This document shows positions 6,234 through 12,926 of a stretch of 14,087 bases of DNA, one piece after another. Under the pieces are notes generated by a model. The model searched no databases and was not told the DNA's origin. It worked only from the letters and a program-made list of their open reading frames with translations. The position numbers were made by a program, and so were the translations under genes. This DNA is from JBBUX01 sp037445775 (GTDB lineage: Bacteria > Actinomycetota > Coriobacteriia > Anaerosomatales > PHET01): contig JBBIJX010000041.1 of NCBI GenBank assembly GCA_037445775.1, positions 1-14,087 on the forward strand, in the 5' to 3' direction. Numbering within the stretch: the first letter of the stretch is position 1; every line of letters starts with the position of its first letter.

Positions 6234-7280
6234 ATGACCGCGAAGACCCGTGTCATCTGTGCGATCGCGTGCACGCTGGCGGCGCTGGCGCTCACCGCGT
6301 GTGGCGAGCGTTCCACACCGGTCGTCACGTCGCCGTGGCCTGTCGCCACCATGGAGCGGGTGGTACCCCGGCCGCCGACACCACCGCGGTGGCCCTACAG
6401 CGGGCTGATCGCGAAGAGTGACAAGGCGGTGGGCAAGCGACCACTGTCCATCAAGATCGAGAACTCGTCTGCCTCGCGTCCACAGACCGGTCTCAACTCG
6501 GCGGACGTGATATACGAGACGATCACGGAAGGCGGCATCACGCGGTTCAACTGCATCTTCCACAGCAAGCTTCCTGAGACGGTCGGCCCCGTGCGCAGCG
6601 CGCGCCTCTCTGACCTCTGGATCGTGCCGCAATACGATGGTCTGTTCTTCTTCTCTGGTGCGAGCTCAAGCGTCGAATCGGCGGTCAACCGCGCCGGTCT
6701 CCCGAACCTCTCACAGGACGCCGGGGTCTCTCGTCCGTACTGGCGTGCGGGCGATCGTCGAGCGCCGCACAACCTGATGCTCGACACGAAGAAGGCATGC
6801 GCAGAGGCGAAGCGGCGTGGCATCAAGACCACCGCCACGCTCGAGCCGCTGAGGTTCGACCGCAGAACGCTTGAGGCATCACCGAGCGTGAGCGAGATCG
6901 ACGTCCCGTTCTCGCAGGCGAACCGGGTGCGCTGGGTCTACGATGCGGAGTCGGGCCGCTATCTCAGGTGGAACAATGGAGTGGTACACCGGGACGCACG
7001 GACAGGTAAGCAGGTCTGGTCCGACAACGTCGTCGTCTTGTGGGCGAGCTATAGCGTCGCCGACCGGGACATGGTGGGCTCGACGACATACGATGTCGAC
7101 TTGGGGGGTAAGGGGCGGGTGACCGTGTTCCGGGACGGAACGAGGATCGACGGGACATGGAAGGCTGGACGGGATGCGCCTCCTTCCTTCAAGACGAAGG
7201 ACGGCGAGTCCATCAAGCTCTCGGCTGGCCGCACGTGGGTGCAGGTCGTGCCGCTCGACGGTCGTGTCACCATGCGCTGA
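6234..7280 (+). CDS. DUF3048 domain lipoprotein (YerB-like)
   Basis: Predicted lipoprotein of the DUF3048 family, which includes B. subtilis YerB; the molecular function is not established. The N-terminus is a lipoprotein signal peptide (basic residues, hydrophobic stretch 7-20, lipobox LTAC with C23), so it should be lipidated by Lgt and anchored outside the membrane. A proline-rich linker (about 41-54) follows. The DUF3048 N-terminal domain then shows IENSSASRPQTGL (75-87), VGPVRSAR (117-124) and RAPHNL (176-181), and a C-terminal domain runs from about residue 215 to the end. The length (348 aa) is normal. The start is preceded by GGAAGG at a rather long 13-nt spacing. It is a single gene: 146 nt and a candidate promoter separate it from pdxS. 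Confidence 0.9.
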   Translation: MTAKTRVICAIACTLAALALTACGERSTPVVTSPWPVATMERVVPRPPTPPRWPYSGLIAKSDKAVGKRPLSIKIENSSASRPQTGLNSADVIYETITEGGITRFNCIFHSKLPETVGPVRSARLSDLWIVPQYDGLFFFSGASSSVESAVNRAGLPNLSQDAGVSRPYWRAGDRRAPHNLMLDTKKACAEAKRRGIKTTATLEPLRFDRRTLEASPSVSEIDVPFSQANRVRWVYDAESGRYLRWNNGVVHRDARTGKQVWSDNVVVLWASYSVADRDMVGSTTYDVDLGGKGRVTVFRDGTRIDGTWKAGRDAPPSFKTKDGESIKLSAGRTWVQVVPLDGRVTMR

Positions 7281-7345
7281 GCGCACGTTGCTTCTTCACG
7301 CTTCTGCACCGCCGGACGTGGGTGTACGCTTCCGGACCGCACAGG

Positions 7346-7351
7346 TACAAT
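7346..7351 (+). promoter_or_regulatory. Candidate -10 element for pdxST
   Basis: TACAAT lies 75 nt before the pdxS GTG and is the best TANNNT match in the 146-nt gap after the DUF3048 gene. No clear -35 box and no operator-like repeat is seen. Confidence 0.35.
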
Positions 7352-7426
7352 CCCTGAATCGTCACCGGCATGTCGCGGACGTGCGGTATCTGCTGCGTTC
7401 GCGTTTCGAGAGGAGTAACACCATCC

Positions 7427-8323
7427 GTGTCTGAGTCGCTGAGGGAGATCGGGACGCTGCGGGTCAAGACGGGCCTTGCCGAGATGCTCAAGGGTGGCGT
7501 CATCATGGACGTCGTCAATGTCGAGCAGGCCAAGATCGCCGAGGACGCGGGCGCGGTCGCGGTCATGGCGCTCGAGCGCGTCCCGGCCGACATCCGCGCC
7601 GTGGGCGGCGTTGCGCGCATGGCCGACCCCACTATCGTCGAGGCGATCGTGGGCTCCGTGACGATTCCCGTGATGGCTAAGTGCCGTATCGGGCATTTCG
7701 TTGAAGCCCAAGTGCTTGAGTCTCTGGGCGTCGACTACATCGATGAATCGGAGGTGCTCACCCCGGCCGATGAAGAGCACCATGTGAACAAGTGGGACTT
7801 CACCGTCCCGTTCGTCTGCGGCTGTCGCAACCTGGGAGAGGCGCTCAGGCGCATCGCCGAAGGTGCCGCGATGGTGCGCACCAAAGGGGAGCCCGGCACC
7901 GGCAACGTAGTTGAGGCGGTGCGTCACATGCGCACCTTGACCGATGAGATCGCATGGGTCGCCGGAGTTCGCGACGAACAGCTGTTCACTGCGGCGAAGG
8001 ACCTTCAGGCCCCGTACGAGCTCGTGAGGTGGGTGCACGAGAACGGCAGGTTGCCGGTCGTGAACTTCTCGGCCGGCGGGATCGCCACGCCTGCAGACGC
8101 TGCGTTGATGATGCAGCTCGGCTGTGACGGAGTCTTCGTTGGCAGCGGCATCTTCAAGAGCGGGGACCCGGCGAAGCGCGCCCGCGCGATTGTCGAGGCG
8201 ACTACACACTTCGAGGACGCCGACATCATCGCGCGCGTCTCACGCGACCTAGGCGAGCCGATGGTGGGCATCAACATCTCGGAAATACCCGACGCCGAGC
8301 GGATGCAGGAGCGTGGCTGGTAG
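7427..8323 (+). CDS. pdxS: Pyridoxal 5'-phosphate synthase subunit PdxS
   Basis: Synthase subunit of the DXP-independent vitamin B6 pathway. It condenses ribose 5-phosphate, glyceraldehyde 3-phosphate and ammonia (from PdxT) to pyridoxal 5'-phosphate in the cytoplasm. From the GTG at 7427 it has 298 residues, the usual length for this TIM-barrel family. Visible catalytic residues are D28 (GGVIMDVV), K85 (VMAKCRIGHF) and K153 (RTKGEPGTGN); the two lysines correspond to those that carry the covalent intermediates. The phosphate-binding loop NFSAGGIATPADAA (213-226) and GSGIFKS (239-245) are intact. AGAGGAG (7409-7415) precedes the GTG. An in-frame ATG at 7370 would add 19 Cys/Arg-rich residues unlike the family and was not chosen. 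pdxT begins 1 nt after the stop. Confidence 0.97.
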   Translation: MSESLREIGTLRVKTGLAEMLKGGVIMDVVNVEQAKIAEDAGAVAVMALERVPADIRAVGGVARMADPTIVEAIVGSVTIPVMAKCRIGHFVEAQVLESLGVDYIDESEVLTPADEEHHVNKWDFTVPFVCGCRNLGEALRRIAEGAAMVRTKGEPGTGNVVEAVRHMRTLTDEIAWVAGVRDEQLFTAAKDLQAPYELVRWVHENGRLPVVNFSAGGIATPADAALMMQLGCDGVFVGSGIFKSGDPAKRARAIVEATTHFEDADIIARVSRDLGEPMVGINISEIPDAERMQERGW

Positions 8324-8324
8324 C

Positions 8325-8900
8325 GTGAAGATCGGCGTGCTCGCACTGCAGGGCGCGTTTCGGGAGCACATCTACTCGCTCGAGGCGCTCGAAGTGAACG
8401 CGGTCGCAGTTCGGCTGCCCAGCCAACTCGCGGACCTGAGCGGCTGCATCATACCCGGCGGCGAGTCCACGGCCATCGCGAAGTTGATGGAGAGCTACGG
8501 CTTCTACGAGCCTATCGTCTCGCGCCATCGCGAAGGTATGGCGGTCTGGGGCACTTGTGCCGGAGCCATCATCGTAGCGCGCAGCGTCGTCGACGGTGTG
8601 GAAGGGCAGCGTTCGCTCGGTCTTATCGACATCGAGGTGCGCCGCAATGCTTTCGGTCGCCAAATCGACTCTTTCGAGGTCGAGCTCGACATCGCGCACC
8701 TTGACGATCGCTTCCGTGGCGTCTTCATCCGGGCGCCGTGGATCGAGTCGGTTGGAGACGGCGTCGAAGTGCTGTCCAGGCACGACGGTCACATCGTCGC
8801 CGCGCGCGATCGCTCGGTGCTCGTCACGGCATTTCACCCCGAACTCACCGGCGACCCGCGGTTGCACCGCTACTTCGTCGAGCACGTGATAGGCGGATAG
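8325..8900 (+). CDS. pdxT: Pyridoxal 5'-phosphate synthase glutaminase subunit PdxT
   Basis: Glutaminase subunit that hydrolyses glutamine and channels ammonia to PdxS; twelve of each subunit form the known complex. The class I amidotransferase residues are all present: C78 in WGTCAGAI, H171 and E173 in HPELTGD, and the oxyanion-side PGGEST loop (44-49). I chose the GTG at 8325, which gives the family-typical MKIGVLALQG start and 191 aa, with AGGAG (8307-8311) 13 nt upstream. A GTG at 8313 inside the end of pdxS would add four residues, but its binding site would be too close. The 1-nt gap to pdxS implies co-translation. The next gene, yebC, follows after 39 nt, probably in the same transcript. 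Confidence 0.96.
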   Translation: MKIGVLALQGAFREHIYSLEALEVNAVAVRLPSQLADLSGCIIPGGESTAIAKLMESYGFYEPIVSRHREGMAVWGTCAGAIIVARSVVDGVEGQRSLGLIDIEVRRNAFGRQIDSFEVELDIAHLDDRFRGVFIRAPWIESVGDGVEVLSRHDGHIVAARDRSVLVTAFHPELTGDPRLHRYFVEHVIGG

Positions 8901-8939
8901 GGCAGCCGGTTCGTCACTGCGAAGAAGGAGAGGCACGCG

Positions 8940-9695
8940 ATGTCGGGGCATTCGAAGTGGGCGACGACGAAGCATCGTAAGGCGGCGGTCGATGCAAAGC
9001 GTTCGGCGCTCTTCAGCAAGCTGGCTCGCATGATCACCGTAGCCGCGAAGGCCGGCGGCGACCCCAGCCCGGAGAACAACGCTTCGCTCGCCGCGGCGGT
9101 CGCGAAGGCGAAGAGCTACTCGCTGCCCAAGGACAAGATCCAGTCGGCGATCGACAAGGCGTTCGGCGCGGGAGCCGACGGCGCGGACTTCGAAGAGGTC
9201 ATCTACGAGGGCTATGGCCCTGCAGGCGTCGCACTCTATGTCGAGGCACTCACAGACAACCGCAACCGGACGGCTGCCGACGTCCGCTCCGCCTTCACAA
9301 GGGCAGGTGGCAACCTGGGCACGACGGGTTCGGTCGCCTTCATGTTCACACGGCAGGGCCAGGTCACCGTGGAGAAGGACTCCGGCTTCGATGAGGACGA
9401 GTTCATGCTGCTCGTGGCCGACGCAGGAGGGGAGGATCTCGAGGTTGCCGACGACGAAGTGCTCGTCTACACAGCACCCAACGATGTTGCGGCGGTCGCT
9501 CACGCACTCGAAGCCGCGGGCGCGCCGGTCAAAGGTTCCGAGCTGGTGATGGAGCCCACGGCGACGACGGTCGTCTCGATCGAGGATGCGAAGAAGGTCC
9601 TGCGCCTCATCGACAAGCTCGAGGAGAGCGACGACATACAGAACGTCTATCACACGATGGAGCTCACCGACGAGATCGCGGCGGCTCTCGAGTAG
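8940..9695 (+). CDS. yebC: YebC/PmpR family protein
   Basis: Member of the YebC family (251 aa, normal length), long annotated as a transcriptional regulator; recent work on the family assigns YebC a ribosome-associated role in relieving stalling at proline-rich sequences. The N-terminal signature MSGHSKWATTKHRKAAVDAKR is intact apart from a common ATT/NIK variation. Further family hallmarks are LPKDKIQSAIDKA (113-145 region of the first half), YEGYGPAGVAL and DNRNRTAADVR, followed by GGNLGTTGSVAFMF and the C-terminal three-domain layout. AAGGAG (8925-8930) lies 9 nt upstream of the ATG. It sits between pdxT and ruvC, as in other actinobacteria. Confidence 0.95.
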   Translation: MSGHSKWATTKHRKAAVDAKRSALFSKLARMITVAAKAGGDPSPENNASLAAAVAKAKSYSLPKDKIQSAIDKAFGAGADGADFEEVIYEGYGPAGVALYVEALTDNRNRTAADVRSAFTRAGGNLGTTGSVAFMFTRQGQVTVEKDSGFDEDEFMLLVADAGGEDLEVADDEVLVYTAPNDVAAVAHALEAAGAPVKGSELVMEPTATTVVSIEDAKKVLRLIDKLEESDDIQNVYHTMELTDEIAAALE

Positions 9696-9758
9696 GACAC
9701 CGACATTCGTGCGGCGGCCTACGGTGCGGCTGCGCGTAACCGGGTCGAGCGCGGACGC

Positions 9759-9787
9759 TTTACCGTGCCGGTGGCGTGCGATACCCT
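9759..9787 (+). promoter_or_regulatory. Candidate promoter for ruvCAB
   Basis: TTTACC (9759-9764) and TACCCT (9782-9787) are separated by exactly 17 nt; four and three of six bases match the classical consensus. The -10 abuts the LexA-type palindrome at 9788-9799, so a bound repressor would block the start site, which supports the promoter call. Confidence 0.45.
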
Positions 9788-9799
9788 GAACATATGTTC
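9788..9799. promoter_or_regulatory. LexA/SOS box upstream of ruvC
   Basis: GAACATATGTTC is a perfect 12-bp palindrome matching the Gram-positive LexA consensus GAAC-N4-GTTC; the base on its right (G) also fits the longer CGAAC-N4-GTTCG form. It starts directly after the candidate -10 and lies 35 nt before the ruvC ATG. ruv genes are classical SOS targets. I found no other perfect match by eye elsewhere in the window. Confidence 0.8.
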
Positions 9800-9834
9800 G
9801 ATTCCGGCACGGCTGACGCATCGCGGGAAGGCGG

Positions 9835-10338
9835 ATGGTGATCATCCTCGGCATCGACCCTGGGCTCGCGCACACGGGGTGGGGAGTCGTCGAGCGCTCG
9901 GGTTCGCGGTGTACCCCTATCGCGTACGGCTGCATCTCCACGCACCCCGATCAATCGCTTGCGCAACGGCTCGCTCTGATCCATGACGAGGTGCGCGCCG
10001 TGATAGAGCGCTACGGGCCTGCGGAATGCGCTGTTGAGAGCGTGTACTTCGGGACCAATGCGAAGAGCGCATTCGCGACGGGCCAGGCCCGGGGGGTCGC
10101 GGTGCTCGCGACCGCCGAGCGGTCGGTGGTGCTCGCGGAGTACTCACCTGTGCAGGTTAAGAGCTCGGTGGCGGGGTCGGGCAGCGCCGACAAGCGCCAA
10201 GTCGCATTCATGGTCCGCACGCTGCTCGAACTCGATCACGAGCCCAAGCCCGACCACGCCGCAGACGCTCTGGCGGTCGCGATCACCCATGCCCGTCTGC
10301 GCGACGCGGCCCGCCGTGCCGAGGCGGTGAGTGCGTGA
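9835..10338 (+). CDS. ruvC: Holliday junction resolvase RuvC
   Basis: Endonuclease that nicks Holliday junctions symmetrically, working with RuvAB in recombination and repair (167 aa, typical size). The RNase H-like fold and its four acid/His positions are visible: D8 in GIDPG, E68 in AVESVYFG, H141 and D144 in KPDHAADALAVAITH. His in the third position is the arrangement seen in Thermus-type RuvC rather than the Asp of E. coli. The GGGAAGG site (9825-9831) lies 3 nt before the ATG at 9835 and 6 nt before a GTG at 9838; translation may start at the latter, one residue shorter. The stop overlaps the ruvA start as GTGA. SOS control is indicated by the upstream palindrome. Confidence 0.95.
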   Translation: MVIILGIDPGLAHTGWGVVERSGSRCTPIAYGCISTHPDQSLAQRLALIHDEVRAVIERYGPAECAVESVYFGTNAKSAFATGQARGVAVLATAERSVVLAEYSPVQVKSSVAGSGSADKRQVAFMVRTLLELDHEPKPDHAADALAVAITHARLRDAARRAEAVSA

Positions 10339-10922
10339 TCTCGTTTCTTACCGGCGTCGTAGCCGGCCGGTTCGACACATTCGCCTTGCTTGACGTGGGC
10401 GGCGTGGGCTTCCGGCTGAACATGAGCTCTCGCTCTCTCGCGGTACTGCCTGCGTCAGGTGACGAGGTCACCGTGCACACCTACCTCCACGTGCGCGAGG
10501 ACGAACTCACCCTCTACGGGTTCGAAAGCGCGTTTGAGCGGGAGGCGTTCGAGGCGCTCATATCCGTGACGGGGGTAGGTCCGAAGGTTGCGCTTTCGAC
10601 GCTGTCGTTCCTCTCGCCCGAGGAACTCGTTGCAGCGATCGCGTCAGAAGACGTGGCGCTCATCTCGTCGGTACCGGGTGTCGGGCGCAAGACCGCGGGG
10701 CGAGTAGTGCTCGATCTCGCCGAACGGCTCGGTGCCGATCGCGTCGGTCGAGGAGGAGCGGGCCGCGTCGGCCCGGGGGCCGTGGCAGAGGCGCGTGAGG
10801 CTCTGCTCGCCATGGGCTTCGTACCCGCAGAGGCGTCGGCGGCGCTCAAGGGTGCCCCGGCCGACGAGGACGTGCAGACCGTTCTGGCGTATGCGCTCTC
10901 CCGGCTAGGTGACCGCTCGTGA
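10335..10922 (+). CDS. ruvA: Holliday junction branch migration protein RuvA
   Basis: DNA-binding subunit that holds the four-way junction flat and loads the RuvB motor (195 aa). Domain I is an OB fold with the acidic pin E55-D56 in VREDELTLYGF. Domain II has two helix-hairpin-helix motifs, VTGVGPK (78-84) and VPGVGRK (113-119). After a Gly/Arg-rich flexible linker (about 133-149), the C-terminal three-helix domain that contacts RuvB spans about 150-195 and includes ALLAMGF. The GTG start overlaps the ruvC stop by 4 nt, and a purine-rich site in the end of ruvC precedes it. The gene overlaps ruvB in the same way, so the three genes should be translated in a coupled chain. Confidence 0.96.
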   Translation: MISFLTGVVAGRFDTFALLDVGGVGFRLNMSSRSLAVLPASGDEVTVHTYLHVREDELTLYGFESAFEREAFEALISVTGVGPKVALSTLSFLSPEELVAAIASEDVALISSVPGVGRKTAGRVVLDLAERLGADRVGRGGAGRVGPGAVAEAREALLAMGFVPAEASAALKGAPADEDVQTVLAYALSRLGDRS

Positions 10923-11986
10923 GCGCGCTCTGGGAGGCCGACCGCCCTCATCCCGACGCCGAGGCTGAGCGCCTCGTCTCGGCCGAGCTCACTGACGACG
11001 ATCTTGAGATCGACCGTTCGCTCAGACCGCATCGGCTGGACGAGTACCTAGGTCAGCGGAGGGTGAAGGACAACCTGGGCGTCTTGATCGAGGCCGCGCG
11101 CCAGCGGTCCGAGCCGCTCGATCACGTCCTGCTGTCTGGACCGCCGGGCCTAGGCAAGACGACGCTCGCCGCGGTGATCGCCAACGAGCTTGGGGTGCGG
11201 GTGAAGACGACGAGCGGGCCGGCGGTTGAGCGCGCCGGTGACCTTGCCGCGATACTCACGAACCTTGAGGCCGGAGACGTCTTCTTCATCGACGAGATCC
11301 ACCGGCTGAACCGCGCGGTGGAAGAGGTTCTCTACCCGGCCATGGAGGACTTCGCGCTCGACATCGTCATAGGCAAAGGCCCCGGCGCGCGCTCCATCCG
11401 TCTCGACGTCCCACGCTTCACGCTGGTCGGTGCGACCACGCGGACGGGCCTGCTCACCGGCCCGTTGCGCGACCGCTTCGGCATGGCGTTTCGCCTCGAC
11501 TACTACTCACCGGACGAACTCGCTGCTATCATCGCGCGTTCCGCTACCATCCTCGATCTCGAGATCGACGCGGCGGGTGCGGCAGAGATCGCGCGGCGTA
11601 GCAGAGGGACTCCACGGCTCGCGAACCGGTTGCTCAAGCGCGTGCGCGACTACGCACAAGTCCGGCATGCCGGGGCGATCGACGAGAATGTGGCGGCCGA
11701 GGCGCTTGGCTTCTTCGAAGTCGACCACGTGGGTCTTGACTGGATGGACGTGCGGATCCTCACTACGCTTGCGCAGACGTTCGCTGGGCGGCCGGTAGGA
11801 CTGAACACGCTCGCGAGCGCGACGGGGGAGGACGCTGAGACGCTCGAGGACGTCTACGAGCCCTATCTGTTGCAGCTCGGTCTAATCGTGCGCACCCCCA
11901 AAGGTCGTCAGGCTACCGAGCGCGCCTACGATCACCTCGGGCTAACGCCGCCTGCGTCCGCCGCGACCCAGGACGGACTGTTCTGA
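10919..11986 (+). CDS. ruvB: Holliday junction branch migration ATPase RuvB
   Basis: Hexameric AAA+ motor that drives branch migration on RuvA-bound junctions (355 aa). Motifs in order: Walker A GPPGLGKTT (74-82), Walker B FFIDEIH (122-128), sensor 1 GATTRTG (171-177), arginine finger in GPLRDRFG (181-188), sensor 2 GTPRLANR (230-237), and a C-terminal winged-helix domain (about 270-340) ending with the conserved PKGRQAT segment. The N-terminal 35 residues are acidic and lead into the usual LRPHRLDEYLGQ. The GTG start overlaps the ruvA stop (GTGA). The final residues (QDGLF) resemble those of other family members. A different, apparently unrelated gene set begins 134 nt downstream. Confidence 0.97.
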   Translation: MSALWEADRPHPDAEAERLVSAELTDDDLEIDRSLRPHRLDEYLGQRRVKDNLGVLIEAARQRSEPLDHVLLSGPPGLGKTTLAAVIANELGVRVKTTSGPAVERAGDLAAILTNLEAGDVFFIDEIHRLNRAVEEVLYPAMEDFALDIVIGKGPGARSIRLDVPRFTLVGATTRTGLLTGPLRDRFGMAFRLDYYSPDELAAIIARSATILDLEIDAAGAAEIARRSRGTPRLANRLLKRVRDYAQVRHAGAIDENVAAEALGFFEVDHVGLDWMDVRILTTLAQTFAGRPVGLNTLASATGEDAETLEDVYEPYLLQLGLIVRTPKGRQATERAYDHLGLTPPASAATQDGLF

Positions 11987-12022
11987 GCCGCTCACGCATT
12001 CCCTGCTCCAGGAACGAGCGCG

Positions 12023-12051
12023 TCGACATCCCCGTCCGTGACGGGTACTGT
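12023..12051 (+). promoter_or_regulatory. Candidate promoter for the 12121 gene and following genes
   Basis: TCGACA (12023-12028, five of six bases of TTGACA) and TACTGT (12046-12051, TANNNT) are separated by exactly 17 nt in the gap after ruvB. Transcription would start near 12058, giving a leader of about 60 nt before the GTG at 12121. Confidence 0.4.
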
Positions 12052-12120
12052 GTCGGCGACGGCACGCGAATCGCTTCGGTGTTCGTGCCGAGTGTCAGCC
12101 ACCCCGCGACATGGAGACGC

Positions 12121-12390
12121 GTGAGCCGACAGCGAACATACAACCTGCTCGCGGTGGTTTTCGTGGTCCTGTTGGCCATGTCCACCATGTCTTGTCCAGA
12201 ACAGATGTGCTTCGACTGCGGGGACGATGACCTCGCCGTGCGATCCGTACTCACCGCCCTCGTGCCCGCGGCCGCGCTCGTTCCCGAGCGTATCGAAGCC
12301 CCGGTCCTTCTGGGCCATTCTTATCAGCACAAGCGGGTCTGCTACTTGAGCGCCACGCACCCGGCGCTCGTAGCGCGCCTCTTGATCTGA
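12121..12390 (+). CDS. Small secreted or membrane-anchored Cys protein (89 aa)
   Basis: I do not recognise this protein. The frame opens further upstream (12079), but the GTG at 12121 follows GGAG (12113-12116) and gives a clean export signal: basic start (MSRQR), then a hydrophobic core at residues 8-21. A cluster C25-x4-C30-x2-C33 follows at once in an acidic setting (CFDCGDDD), a possible metal site just outside the membrane. C25 is not in a canonical lipobox (TMSC), so lipidation is doubtful. The rest is Ala/Val/Leu/Pro-rich, with one further Cys and three His near the C-terminus. Third codon positions are GC-rich as in real genes nearby. Its size and layout recall small secreted proteins found next to metal-transport genes, but this is only an analogy. 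It lies 93 nt before a lipoprotein gene on the same strand. Confidence 0.55.
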   Translation: MSRQRTYNLLAVVFVVLLAMSTMSCPEQMCFDCGDDDLAVRSVLTALVPAAALVPERIEAPVLLGHSYQHKRVCYLSATHPALVARLLI

Positions 12391-12431
12391 TCCCGTTCGA
12401 TCGACGCCACATCCCTTGCTTCGCCGTTGGC

Positions 12432-12450
12432 CCCGCGCGAACATCGCGGG
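12432..12450 (+). other. Perfect GC-rich hairpin between the 12121 gene and the lipoprotein gene
   Basis: CCCGCG and CGCGGG form a 6-bp stem around a 7-nt loop (CGAACAT), 33 nt before the lipoprotein ATG. No T-tract follows, so it is not a standard terminator. It may be an mRNA-processing or stability stem, or an operator. Confidence 0.35.
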
Positions 12451-12483
12451 TTGCAGCGGCGCCCGTCACCGAACGGAGCAACA

Positions 12484-12915
12484 ATGAGAATACGAAGCGA
12501 CCGTCCTCGTCGCACCATACGTTCCGCGACCGCGCTACTCGCCCTTGTGACCGTCGTGGCCCTCGCGGGCTGCTCGACCGCGGCTGTGGACCCCGTGGGC
12601 GTCAACGCCGTGATGACCGACCCAGGCGCCTACACCGGCCAGATCGCGATCACAGGCATCGTCCAGCAGGTCGACAAGCCCTCGGCGACCGTCACGATGA
12701 TAGACAAGATCGAGTACGAGACGTGCGGTCTCACGCCGTGTGGTTCGGCGGGCCTGCTGCCGATATACCTGCCCGCAGCCCAGTACGACGGCGGCCTGCC
12801 GGCCCTCGAAGACCAGGTCGTGGTCATCGGCGAGATCAAGACCACGCCGAAGGGCGCCTACTTCGACGTCGAGCGGCTCGAGCGCAACGGCTCGGTCCTC
12901 GTCTCCAAGAAGTAG
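12484..12915 (+). CDS. Predicted lipoprotein with small beta-rich domain and CxxxxC pair (143 aa)
   Basis: No family is recognised with certainty. The N-terminus is a textbook lipoprotein signal: several Arg, hydrophobic core 15-27, lipobox LAGC with C30. GGAG (12475-12478) lies 5 nt before the ATG. The mature part (about 113 aa) looks like one compact beta-rich domain. A segment PGAYTGQIAITGIVQQVD (47-64) followed by a variable loop and VVVIGEI (112-118) resembles an OB-fold layout. C81-x4-C86 in an exposed loop (ETCGLTPCGS) could form a disulfide or bind a metal. The gene ends 11 nt before the ABC permease start, so the lipoprotein is probably an extracytoplasmic partner of that transporter. 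Its function, for example metal or thiol chemistry, is inference only. Confidence 0.8.
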   Translation: MRIRSDRPRRTIRSATALLALVTVVALAGCSTAAVDPVGVNAVMTDPGAYTGQIAITGIVQQVDKPSATVTMIDKIEYETCGLTPCGSAGLLPIYLPAAQYDGGLPALEDQVVVIGEIKTTPKGAYFDVERLERNGSVLVSKK

Positions 12916-12926
12916 GGGGCCGATGC

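Noticed and set aside
7370..7426. Upstream ATG extension of pdxS by 19 residues
   Set aside because: The extra residues (Cys/Arg-rich) do not fit the PdxS N-terminus, and the AGAGGAG site lies inside the extension, pointing to the GTG at 7427.
9061..9085. Near-match to a LexA box inside yebC (GAAC-AACG-CTTC)
   Set aside because: One mismatch in the conserved half-site and located in coding sequence; probably chance.
8271..9941. Very long minus-strand open frame (556 codons) across pdxT and yebC
   Set aside because: It runs antisense to two firmly identified genes and shows no family motifs. Long antisense frames are expected in GC-rich DNA with strong third-position bias.
11992..12444. Minus-strand open frame (150 codons) after ruvB
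   Set aside because: Composition is Arg/His/Gly-rich without any recognisable pattern, and it is antisense to a frame with a signal peptide and Cys cluster. Not excluded with certainty.
12723..12926. Upstream extension of the ABC permease frame
   Set aside because: It overlaps the lipoprotein gene out of frame and gives Arg/Pro-rich sequence with no membrane character. The family-typical start is at 12927.
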